DNA of 45,718 nt, taken from positions 1 to 45,718 of the forward strand of contig JAAESX010000203.1 in NCBI GenBank assembly GCA_024228935.1, read 5' to 3'. Source of the stretch: Pseudomonadota bacterium. Lineage in GTDB: Bacteria > Myxococcota_A > UBA796 > CAJQPC01. Of this stretch, positions 23,589-31,423 are shown piece after piece. A program made the translations under genes and the position numbers. The notes below the pieces were generated by a model, which was given only the letters and a program-made list of their open reading frames with translations, did no database searches and was not told the origin of the DNA. How positions within the stretch are numbered: position 1 is the first letter of the stretch; every line of letters begins with the position of its first letter.

Positions 23589-26500
23589 ATCCGCTCACCG
23601 GAGATGCGCTGAAGCGCTTGATGAAGGGGCCGATCGCCTGGATGGCGAACAACCCCGTCGCCTCGAACCTGCTCATGCTGGTCCTGATGCTCGGCGGGCT
23701 CGTCGGCATGGGCCGGGTGACCCAGGAGGTCTTCCCCAGCTTCCAGCTCGACGCCGTCAGCGTCCAGGTGGCGTACCCGGGGGCCAGCCCCGAGGACGTC
23801 GAGCAGTCCATCACGCGGGCCGTCGAGGAGCGCCTTCGCGCGGTCGACGGCATCAAGCGCATCAGCTCGAGCTCGGGCGAGGGTGTCGGCTCGGTCACCG
23901 CCGAGTTGCAGCTGGACGCGGACAAGCAGCAGGTCCTCGCCGACATCGGCACCGAGGTCGACCGCATCCGCTCGTTCCCGCTGGACGCCGAGGAGCCGGC
24001 CATCCAGTTGGTCTCCGCCCGGCGCGAGGTCATCTCGCTCGTGGTCTCGGGCGACCAGGACGTCCGCACTCTCCAGGCGCTCGCCGAAGAGGCCCGCTCT
24101 CGGATCCTCGCGACCGGCGAGGTCACCCAGGTCGACGTCTTCGGTGTGCCTCCGCTCGAGGTCGCGGTCGAGATCGATCGGGCATCGCTGGACAGCTACG
24201 ACCTGACGCTCGACGAGGTCGCCCGGCAGATCAAGGCCGCCAGCGTCGAGGTGCCCGGCGGTGAGCTGGACACCAGCAGCGGCAAGGTCCTGGTCCGTGT
24301 GGCCGACCGCGCCCGCACCGCCGACGAGTTCGCCGACATCCGGATCCGTGGCAGCGCCAATGGAGCCGAGGTGCGCCTGGGCGACGTCGCCACGGTGACC
24401 GATGGCTACGAGGACAACGACTACGCCACCTACTTCAACGGCAAGCGAGCGGTCCGCGTGACCGCCTATCGGGTGGCCGACGAGACCCCGACGAGCGTCG
24501 CGGACGCCGTCAAGGGCGTCGAAGCCGAGCTCACCGAGGAGTGGCCCGGACAGGTCGATCTGACCATCTGGAACGACACCAGCGAGCAGCTCGAGGGCCG
24601 CATCGATCTCCTGGTCCGGAACGCCCAGCTCGGGCTCATCCTGGTCTTCATCATCCTGGCGTTGTTCCTGGATCTGCGGCTGGCCTTCTGGGTCGGCCTG
24701 GGCATCCCCATCAGCTTCCTGGCGACGTTCTTCATGATGCCGGCCATCGGCGTCACGGTGAACATGGTCAGCCTGTTCGCGTTCATCGTCACGCTCGGCA
24801 TGGTCGTCGACGACGCCATCATCGTCGGCGAGAACGCGTACTCGAAACACCAGTCCGGGCTGCCACTGGACCAGGCCGCCGTGGCCGGGGCCAAGGAGAT
24901 GGCCACCCCGGTCACCTTCGCCATCCTGACGACGACCGCCGCCTTCGCGCCGCTGTTCTTCGTCCCCGGCTTCATCGGCAAGATCTTCGGGATCATCCCG
25001 GCCATCGCCGTCACCGTGCTCGCGTTCTCGCTCATCGAGAGCTTCTTCATCCTGCCGGCGCACCTGTCCCACGACAGCCCGTTCTGGAACATGCGCATCT
25101 TCCGGCCCATCCATCGGGCGCGCGAGATCGTGTCCGGCGGCCTCGAGCACGTCATCCGCGACCGGTTCACCCCGTTCCTGCGGAAGGTCATCGAGTGGCG
25201 TCGCGTCAGCGTCGCGGCGGCGGTGGGCATGTTCGTCCTGTCCATCGGCATCGTGGCGAGCGGAGCCGTCCCGTTCTCGTTCTTCCCGAAGCTCGAGGGC
25301 GAGCAGGTCACTGCATCCGTGCGGCTGCCGTACGGAGCCCCGCTGGACCAGACCCTGGGTGTGCGCGAGCAGCTCGAGGCGTCGCTCGGCGAGACCGTCG
25401 CCGAGTACCCCGAGGGCGTGGTCGAGGGGGTGTTCACGACCGTCGGGCAGGCCGCTTCGGTGGACGGACCGGGCGGTGGGCCCGGCGCCGTCGGCAGCCA
25501 TCTCATGAGCATCCAGGTCCAGCTCGTCGGCAGTGGGGAGCGCGATTTCTCCAGCATCGACTTCGGCGAGGCCTGGTCGACCAACACCGAGGAGATCGCG
25601 GTCGTCGATGCGCTCTCGTTCAACGCGAGCAGCGGCCCCGGTGCGGGCGCGGCGGTCGACGTCGTCGTGAGCCACGAGGACGAGGACACGCTGGCCCAGG
25701 CCAGCGCCGAGATGGCGAAGATCCTGCGGACGTACGAGACGCTCGACCAGGTCGAGAACACGTACGCCGCTGGAAAGCCACGCCTCGACCACAGCCTGCG
25801 TGGCGAGGGCGACCAGGTGCAGCTGACCTCACAGGAGGTCGGACGGCAGATCCGCTCGGCGTTCTTCGGCGCCGAGGCCCTGCGTGAGCAGCGCGGCCGG
25901 CACGAGGTCAAGGTCATGGTTCGGCTGCCCGAGGGTGAGCGCGACTCGATCGAGGACCTGGAGCAGTTCCGTGTCCGGACGCCGGGTCGAGGGCTCGTCC
26001 CGCTGGGGGCGGTCGCCGAGTTCGAGGAGAGCAAGGCGCCCACCTCGATCAACCGCGAGGACGGTCGGCGGAAGGTCAACGTGAAGGCCGAGCTGGCGCC
26101 CGGCGTCAGAAGCAACCAGGCCGTCGTGGCCTCGCTCGAGTCGGACGTGTTCACCCAGCTGAAGGAGCAGTACCCGGGCCTGGAGCTCAGCTTCGCCGGC
26201 ACCCAGCGCTCGCAGGAGGAGGTCGGCGCCAGCCTGGGGCCGAACTACCAGCTGGCGCTGCTCGCCATCTTCGCGCTGCTGGCCATCCCGTTCCGCAGCT
26301 ACAAGCAGCCGCTCCTCATCATGGCGGTCATCCCGTTCGGCTTCGTCGGCGCGGTGCTGGGACACCTGGTCATGGGCTTCGAGCTGTCGATCATCTCGAT
26401 GTTCGGCATCATCGCGCTGACCGGCGTCGTGGTGAACGACTCGCTCGTCCTCATCGACGCGGCGAACCAGAAGACCGCGCAGGGTGCGTCTCCGCTGGAG

Positions 26501-26800
26501 TCCATCGTGTACGGGGCCACCCGGCGCTTCCGACCCATCCTCCTGACGTCGCTCACGACGTTCTTCGGGCTGGCTCCGATGATCCTCGAGACGGACTTCC
26601 AGGCGCGGTTCCTCATCCCGATGGCCATCTCGCTGGGCTTCGGTGTGCTGTACGCGACGCTGATGGTGCTGCTCATCATCCCGGCGCTGTTCATGCTCAT
26701 GGACGACGCCGACAAGAGGGTCAAGTGGCTCTGGAAGAAGGTGAAGCGGCTGTTCGGAGGGCGCACGCCGGTCCAGGCAGAAGAGGTGACCGAGGTCTGA
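23585..26800 (+). CDS. RND efflux transporter permease (AcrB/MMPL superfamily)
   Basis: A 1071-residue inner-membrane pump of full RND length with duplicated architecture. After the first transmembrane helix (MANNPVASNLLMLVLMLGGLVG) comes the porter domain with VFPSFQLDAVSVQVAYPGASPEDVEQSITR. Helix 4 carries GMVVDDAIIVGENAY with adjacent Asp409 and Asp410, the proton-relay pair. The second half repeats the layout, with GIIALTGVVVNDSLVLIDAAN in the equivalent helix. The C-terminal tail is basic. In composition it is nearer to environmental HAE-type permeases than to enterobacterial AcrB; cargo is unknown. It is last in the TetR-OMF-adaptor-pump operon. Confidence 0.96.
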   Translation: MNPLTGDALKRLMKGPIAWMANNPVASNLLMLVLMLGGLVGMGRVTQEVFPSFQLDAVSVQVAYPGASPEDVEQSITRAVEERLRAVDGIKRISSSSGEGVGSVTAELQLDADKQQVLADIGTEVDRIRSFPLDAEEPAIQLVSARREVISLVVSGDQDVRTLQALAEEARSRILATGEVTQVDVFGVPPLEVAVEIDRASLDSYDLTLDEVARQIKAASVEVPGGELDTSSGKVLVRVADRARTADEFADIRIRGSANGAEVRLGDVATVTDGYEDNDYATYFNGKRAVRVTAYRVADETPTSVADAVKGVEAELTEEWPGQVDLTIWNDTSEQLEGRIDLLVRNAQLGLILVFIILALFLDLRLAFWVGLGIPISFLATFFMMPAIGVTVNMVSLFAFIVTLGMVVDDAIIVGENAYSKHQSGLPLDQAAVAGAKEMATPVTFAILTTTAAFAPLFFVPGFIGKIFGIIPAIAVTVLAFSLIESFFILPAHLSHDSPFWNMRIFRPIHRAREIVSGGLEHVIRDRFTPFLRKVIEWRRVSVAAAVGMFVLSIGIVASGAVPFSFFPKLEGEQVTASVRLPYGAPLDQTLGVREQLEASLGETVAEYPEGVVEGVFTTVGQAASVDGPGGGPGAVGSHLMSIQVQLVGSGERDFSSIDFGEAWSTNTEEIAVVDALSFNASSGPGAGAAVDVVVSHEDEDTLAQASAEMAKILRTYETLDQVENTYAAGKPRLDHSLRGEGDQVQLTSQEVGRQIRSAFFGAEALREQRGRHEVKVMVRLPEGERDSIEDLEQFRVRTPGRGLVPLGAVAEFEESKAPTSINREDGRRKVNVKAELAPGVRSNQAVVASLESDVFTQLKEQYPGLELSFAGTQRSQEEVGASLGPNYQLALLAIFALLAIPFRSYKQPLLIMAVIPFGFVGAVLGHLVMGFELSIISMFGIIALTGVVVNDSLVLIDAANQKTAQGASPLESIVYGATRRFRPILLTSLTTFFGLAPMILETDFQARFLIPMAISLGFGVLYATLMVLLIIPALFMLMDDADKRVKWLWKKVKRLFGGRTPVQAEEVTEV

Positions 26801-26827
26801 GCGGGCGGCCACCGGCTGGCCGCGCGT

Positions 26828-26833
26828 TAGCCG
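26828..26833 (+). promoter_or_regulatory. Possible leaderless -10 hexamer TAGCCG before the zinc-SDR gene
   Basis: TAGCCG is 6 nt before ATG 26840, the same spacing as the leaderless set, but has G in place of the final T. It supports ATG 26840 over GTG 26834. Confidence 0.35.
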
Positions 26834-26839
26834 GTGGAA

Positions 26840-28282
26840 ATGTCCGACACCGAGCTCGAGAAGCGTGTCCGAGCAGCCGTCGAGCTGCTGGGGGAGATCC
26901 ACGAGGACCGGGGCCTCCTGACGCATCTGGACATCGAACTGCGGCAGGAGATCCTCATGGCCGCGGGGAGGGTCGCGCGGCCTGACGCCAAGGCCCAGAA
27001 GGACTTGTCGCGGGCGCGGAAGGCCAAGACCCGGGACCGTCGGCGACGCAAGGTCGAGGCGCTCTTGGATCAGACCCAGATCCGTCGACTGCGCGAGAAC
27101 CCCCTGTTCCAGACCCCGCGTCGCCGCCGAGGGCCGGACGTGGCACCGCCCCCGCCTGTTGGCGACGTCGACGACCCCCGGGCCTGCTACGTCTGCCGCG
27201 CTCGCACCACCGCGGTCCACGGCTTCTACGACCAGATGTGCCTGGAGTGCGGCGACTTCAACTTCAAGAAGCGCCACCAGACGGCGGACCTCCGCGGGCG
27301 AACGGCGCTCCTGACCGGTGGCCGGGTCAAGATCGGGTACCAGGCCGGCATCCTGATGCTGCGGGCAGGGGCTCGGCTCATCGTCACCACCCGGTTCCCC
27401 AAGGACGCCGCCCGCCGGTACGCGGAAGAGGCGGACTTCGCGGACTGGGGGGACCGCCTCGAGATCTATGGGTTGGATCTGCGGCGCTCATTGGACGTCG
27501 AGCGGTTCTGTGACCACCTTGATCAGACCCACGACCGCCTCGATCACATCATCAACAACGCGTGCCAGACCGTGCGTCGTCCACCGGGCTTCTACGACCA
27601 CCTGATGGCGGCCGAGCTCCGCCCGGACGCGCTGCCGGACAAGGCCGCCCATGTGCTGGCGCCTGCCCAGCTGAGCGACGGGAGCTCAGCCGAGTGGTCC
27701 CAGCTGCCGTTGGTTCCGGATGACCTGCTGCCTGCGGAGACGTTCTTCCCAGTCGGTCGCCTGGACGCCGATGGACAGCAGGTGGATCTGCGTCGAATCA
27801 ACAGCTGGCGGCTGCGCCTGGACGAGGTCCCGACGGTCGAGCTTCTCGAGGTGCAGCTCGTGAACTCGGTCGCCCCGTATCTGTTGAACGGGCGGCTCCG
27901 TGGGCTGATGACCCGCACGGACAATCGGGACAAACACATCGTGAACGTGTCGGCGATGGAGGGGCAGTTCTATCGGACCTACAAGTCCGACCGGCACCCC
28001 CACACGAACATGGCGAAGGCCGCGCTGAACATGATGACCCGCACCTCGGCGCCGGACTACGTCCAGGATGGGATTCACATGAACAGCGTGGACACCGGCT
28101 GGGTCACAGATGAGGATCCGGTCGATCTGGCGGCGACCAAGCGAGAGATGCATCGCTTCCATCCGCCGCTGGACATCGTGGACGGAGCGGCTCGGATCGT
28201 GGATCCGATCCTGCACGGAAAGAACACAGGCGAGCACCTGTGGGGTCACTTCCTGAAGGACTACCGGGTCGTGGACTGGTAG
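26840..28282 (+). CDS. SDR-type oxidoreductase with N-terminal zinc-binding module
   Basis: About 480 residues. The first ~110 are helical and strongly basic (KAKTRDRRRRKVEALL). A zinc-ribbon-like module follows (CYVCRARTTAVHGFYDQMCLECGDFN: two CxxC pairs), then a Rossmann short-chain-dehydrogenase domain with GRTALLTGGRVKIGYQ (nucleotide-binding Gly motif), INNACQT and a late NVSAMEGQFYRTYKSDRHPHTNMAKAALN segment. In that segment the usual Ser-Tyr-Lys positions look rearranged. The combination matches a rarely characterised group also seen in some eukaryotes (recalled, not searched). Start ATG 26840; GTG 26834 is possible. It follows the RND pump by 39 bp and converges with the HIU hydrolase gene, 20 bp between stops. 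Confidence 0.85.
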   Translation: MSDTELEKRVRAAVELLGEIHEDRGLLTHLDIELRQEILMAAGRVARPDAKAQKDLSRARKAKTRDRRRRKVEALLDQTQIRRLRENPLFQTPRRRRGPDVAPPPPVGDVDDPRACYVCRARTTAVHGFYDQMCLECGDFNFKKRHQTADLRGRTALLTGGRVKIGYQAGILMLRAGARLIVTTRFPKDAARRYAEEADFADWGDRLEIYGLDLRRSLDVERFCDHLDQTHDRLDHIINNACQTVRRPPGFYDHLMAAELRPDALPDKAAHVLAPAQLSDGSSAEWSQLPLVPDDLLPAETFFPVGRLDADGQQVDLRRINSWRLRLDEVPTVELLEVQLVNSVAPYLLNGRLRGLMTRTDNRDKHIVNVSAMEGQFYRTYKSDRHPHTNMAKAALNMMTRTSAPDYVQDGIHMNSVDTGWVTDEDPVDLAATKREMHRFHPPLDIVDGAARIVDPILHGKNTGEHLWGHFLKDYRVVDW

Positions 28283-28302
28283 CGGACGCCGGGCTCCGAC
28301 CT

Positions 28303-28629
28303 CTACGAACCCCGGTACGTCGAGTACCCATACGGTGCCAGCAGCAGCGGCACGTGATGATGACTGTCGTCCACCACGCGGAACACGATGGACGCGTACG
28401 GATAGAAGCCCTCGAGCCCTTCCGCTTCGAACCAGGCGTCTGTGTCGAATGTGATCCGGTACACACCGACCGCGGTCGTGACGTCGCTCAGGGCTGGCAG
28501 TCGACCGTCTTCGTTCGTTCTTCCCTCGACGACGCTCGTCCACTCGCCGTCCAGTCGCTCCAGGAGGACGGGGACGCCGACGGCGGGGCCGCCGCGGGCC
28601 TGGTCCAGGACGTGGGTGCTGATGCTCAT
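28303..28629 (-). CDS. uraH: 5-hydroxyisourate hydrolase (transthyretin-related protein)
   Basis: A 108-residue HIU hydrolase. It starts MSISTHVLDQARGGPA, with the catalytic His in the STHVLD motif, and ends STYRGS, the signature C-terminus that separates HIU hydrolases from transthyretin. The middle FYPYASIVFRVVDDSHHHVPLLLAPYGYSTY carries the other conserved positions. It converts 5-hydroxyisourate, the uricase product, to OHCU. It has no signal peptide and so is cytoplasmic. Its ATG overlaps the stop of the upstream allantoicase/OHCU decarboxylase fusion (28626-28629). It is last of a three-gene ureide operon. Confidence 0.96.
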   Translation of the reverse strand: MSISTHVLDQARGGPAVGVPVLLERLDGEWTSVVEGRTNEDGRLPALSDVTTAVGVYRITFDTDAWFEAEGLEGFYPYASIVFRVVDDSHHHVPLLLAPYGYSTYRGS

Positions 28630-30071
28630 GCGATGCCCTCCAGCGCCGACTCCAGGCGCAGCCTCATGATCTTGGCTTCCTCGCCGCACGCGACCTGGAA
28701 CTCCAGGCGCTCGCCGTTCTCCATGCGGTGCTGCAGGATGTCGAACATCTGCTGCGCGGTCTTGCCACTCGCACACACCAGGAACAGGAAACCGTAACGG
28801 TTCTCGTATTCTACGTTTGCCGTGGCCAGCAGGTGCAGCAGCTCTTCGCTCGCCGAGTCGACCCCGGCCTGCTCGGACGCTGCGCGCGCCTGGTACTTTT
28901 CCCGCAGGACCCCGACGTCGCCACCGATGTGCGGATGGGCGGCGAACGCCTCGAGCTGATCGGCGGGACGGAGCCGCCACCACTGTCGCTCGGCCTCGCC
29001 CAGGACGTGCTCGCGTGAGCTCCAGGTGCGACCGGCCATCGCCTCGGTCCACGCCGTCGAGCCGCAGATCCCGGTCACGTCGAGCTCGAACCCAGCGGTC
29101 TCTCGCGGCCAGCCCCAGGCCCGGAACCGGGCCACACCACCGTCGGGCTCGATGCGCATCCGAAGATGGGAAAGCAGACCGGTTTCAGCAAGTTGGCGGA
29201 AGAAGTGACGACGGTTGGCGCCCAGTGGGGCGGCCTCGACCACCGGGCGCCACGCGTCGGTGTTCATCAGGGCCCACGGCTCGGCGCCGGGCCACAACAC
29301 GCCGTCCACCGCCACGGTCGACGGGTAGTTCCCCTTGAAGTGCGTGGTGGCGATCTCGATGTGCTCCAGAGCGCCGATGTGCCCCAGCTCCAGGATGACG
29401 AAGTCCTTGCCGGGCGGGCGGGACCGGCGGGTCTCCCAGCCTCCACCCATGTTCTCGGGTCCCTGGGGCCTGAGCAGGTTCGACATGGGGCTGAAGAACA
29501 TGTCCGTGCAGCCCAGCGCTCGGCCGCCGTTCAGCAGGCCGGCCAGATCGATCGGGTCGTCGCCGCCGCGCAGCTCCTTCCTGGGCGAGCCGTAGACGCG
29601 CAGTCGGGCGATGCCCCCGGCGGGGACCATGTGCAGGCGCACATGCGTCGCTCGGACACGGGGCAGGCCGAAGAGGTTCGAGCAGCCTCGCTCGAGCGGG
29701 ACCTGGGCCAGGACCTCGGTCCACTCGACCGTGTCCAGGGCGTTCGCGCCCGCGCCCGGCGCCCAGGCCACGTCGATCGAGGCGAACGGCGGGTGGTTCC
29801 CCAGGAAGTGCGAGGTGTCGATGTCCACGCCCTCGAGGACGCCCGGGACGCCCAGCTCGATGACCGCGACGTCGTGCCCGCGGACCCGGCGACGGCGGCT
29901 CTCCCAGCCGTCCATCTCCTTCCCGCGGTCGGTGTACGCGTCCGGGTCGAACACGGCCGGACCCGGCTTCAGCAGGTTGGACGCTTCGGCGAAGAAGTCG
30001 TCCGAGCTCCAGTGGACGACGCCACCGAGGTCGGCGCTCGACAGCTCGAGCAGGTGAGCGAAGGCCTTCAT
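28626..30071 (-). CDS. Allantoicase fused to OHCU decarboxylase
   Basis: A 481-residue bifunctional protein. Residues 1 to about 325 are allantoicase (two repeated jelly-roll modules, with SNLLKPGPAVFDPDAYTDRGKEMDGWESRRRR in the first and SPMSNLLRPQGPENMGGGWETRRSR in the second), which splits allantoate to ureidoglycolate and urea. Residues about 328-481 are 2-oxo-4-hydroxy-4-carboxy-5-ureidoimidazoline decarboxylase, with the catalytic His in EAFAAHPHIGGD and the ENRYGFLFLVCASGKT block. The fusion brings together the step before allantoin and the step after allantoate; allantoinase between them is the neighbouring gene. The start ATG at 30071 overlaps the allantoinase stop. The sequence shows no frameshift at the junction. 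Confidence 0.94.
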   Translation of the reverse strand: MKAFAHLLELSSADLGGVVHWSSDDFFAEASNLLKPGPAVFDPDAYTDRGKEMDGWESRRRRVRGHDVAVIELGVPGVLEGVDIDTSHFLGNHPPFASIDVAWAPGAGANALDTVEWTEVLAQVPLERGCSNLFGLPRVRATHVRLHMVPAGGIARLRVYGSPRKELRGGDDPIDLAGLLNGGRALGCTDMFFSPMSNLLRPQGPENMGGGWETRRSRPPGKDFVILELGHIGALEHIEIATTHFKGNYPSTVAVDGVLWPGAEPWALMNTDAWRPVVEAAPLGANRRHFFRQLAETGLLSHLRMRIEPDGGVARFRAWGWPRETAGFELDVTGICGSTAWTEAMAGRTWSSREHVLGEAERQWWRLRPADQLEAFAAHPHIGGDVGVLREKYQARAASEQAGVDSASEELLHLLATANVEYENRYGFLFLVCASGKTAQQMFDILQHRMENGERLEFQVACGEEAKIMRLRLESALEGIA

Positions 30072-31378
30072 GTCACTCCCAGCAGTGTTCTTCCCGCGGG
30101 ACCCAGAACGGTGTCCCCGTCGAACACACACTCTCCGCGTAGCCACGTGCGGTGGACCACGCCTTGCATCTCGGCGCCGAGGTACGGCGTCAGGGTGTGC
30201 CGGAACCGCAGCCCGGCTCGGTCCACGGTGAACCGCGCGTCCGGATCCCAGGCGACCAGGTCCGCGTCCAGCCCGACCTCGATCGCACCCTTGCGTCCAG
30301 ACAGGCCGGCGAGTCGTGCGGGCTCCCTGCTCATCAGGCGCGCCAGGTCGGCGAGTCCGTGCCCCCGCTCTCTCGCCTCGGTCCAGATCGCGGGGAGGCC
30401 CAGCTGCAGCGATGCGATGCCGCCCCACGCGTCGTCGAACGTGCCCTGCTTGAGCCCCGGCGTGCACGGCGAGTGGTCCGACACCACCTGGTCGATCACG
30501 CCCTCGTCGAGCCCGGTCCACAGCAGGCGGCGGTTGGCCTCGTCGCGGATCGGCGGCGCGCACTTCCAGTGCGTGGCGCCGTGCGGGACGTCGTCAGAGC
30601 GAAGGCACAGGTAGTGGGGACACGTCTCCACCGACAGCGGCAGCCCCTCGGCCTTGGCGTCCGCGATGAACGGCAGGGCGGTGCCCGAGGACAGGTGGAC
30701 GATGTGCGCGGGGCAGCCCGTCTCCCGGACCAGCTCGATGACCAGCTGGATCGCTGCGTCCTCGAACGAGCGTGGCCTGGCCGCAAGCCACCTCGCGTAC
30801 GACGAGGCGTCGGTCGGCAGTCCGGAGACTTCGCTCTCGAGCTCGGCGTGCACCAGCAGGGGGACCCCCGCCGCGCTCAGCTCGGGCATGGCGCGCAACA
30901 GGTCTCCGCGCACGACGTTCGGGAACTCGTCGATGCCCGAGTGGCACAGGAAGGCCTTGGCGCCCAGGACGCCGCCCTCGACGAGCGCCGCCAGCTCTCG
31001 GTCGTTGCCGGGGACCACGCCGCCCCAGAACCCGACGTCGACGTGGAGCTGGCCTTTCGCGGCTTCGAGCTTGGTGTCGAGCGCGGCCCGCGTCGTGGTC
31101 ACCGGCTGGCAGTTCAGGGGCATGTCCACGAGCGTCGTGACGCCGCCCGCTGCCGCCGCCTGTGTTGCGGTCCAGAAGCCCTCCCACTCGGTGCGGCCCG
31201 GCTCGTTCAGGTGGACGTGACAGTCGACCAGGCCCGGGGAGAGCACCAGGTCGCCCAGGTCCACGGCGTCCGGGTGCTCGTCCACCACCGCCGCGATCCG
31301 TCCGTCCCGAACGATCACGACTGCCGGGCGGACCCCATCGGGGAGCACTACACGCGAGCTTCTCAAGACCAGGGCCAT
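30068..31378 (-). CDS. allB: Allantoinase
   Basis: A 436-residue cyclic amidohydrolase of the allantoinase/dihydroorotase group. Motifs are LSPGLVDCHVHLNEPGRTEWEG (two metal-binding His), GAKAFLCHSG (Lys expected to be carbamylated as a bridging ligand), AHIVHLSSGTA, ETCPHYL, and DHSPCTPGLKQG with the catalytic Asp. The sequence ETCPHYLCL and the DHSPC block favour allantoinase over hydantoinase or dihydroorotase, and the operon with allantoicase confirms it. It hydrolyses allantoin to allantoate. It is the first gene of the minus-strand ureide operon. TAGGAT on the minus strand lies 6 nt before the ATG, suggesting a leaderless transcript. Confidence 0.95.
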   Translation of the reverse strand: MALVLRSSRVVLPDGVRPAVVIVRDGRIAAVVDEHPDAVDLGDLVLSPGLVDCHVHLNEPGRTEWEGFWTATQAAAAGGVTTLVDMPLNCQPVTTTRAALDTKLEAAKGQLHVDVGFWGGVVPGNDRELAALVEGGVLGAKAFLCHSGIDEFPNVVRGDLLRAMPELSAAGVPLLVHAELESEVSGLPTDASSYARWLAARPRSFEDAAIQLVIELVRETGCPAHIVHLSSGTALPFIADAKAEGLPLSVETCPHYLCLRSDDVPHGATHWKCAPPIRDEANRRLLWTGLDEGVIDQVVSDHSPCTPGLKQGTFDDAWGGIASLQLGLPAIWTEARERGHGLADLARLMSREPARLAGLSGRKGAIEVGLDADLVAWDPDARFTVDRAGLRFRHTLTPYLGAEMQGVVHRTWLRGECVFDGDTVLGPAGRTLLGVT

Positions 31379-31384
31379 GCCCGG

Positions 31385-31390
31385 ATCCTA
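31385..31390 (-). promoter_or_regulatory. Putative leaderless -10 hexamer TAGGAT for the ureide operon
   Basis: On the minus strand TAGGAT is followed by exactly 6 nt and then ATG at 31378, with no Shine-Dalgarno. Confidence 0.55.
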
Positions 31391-31399
31391 CGCGCCCGA

Positions 31400-31405
31400 T
31401 ACGCT
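31400..31405 (+). promoter_or_regulatory. Putative -10 hexamer TACGCT for the kinase operon
   Basis: TACGCT is 18 nt before GTG 31424, leaving a short leader that keeps GGAGGA (31415-31420). The same 18-nt layout is seen before 38885. Confidence 0.45.
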
Positions 31406-31423
31406 CTAGACCCCGGAGGACGC

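Noticed and set aside
23489..27277. Long minus-strand open frames opposite the RND pump
   Set aside because: The plus-strand genes have clear domain motifs along their full lengths; the antisense translations are His/Asp/Arg-rich without recognisable folds.
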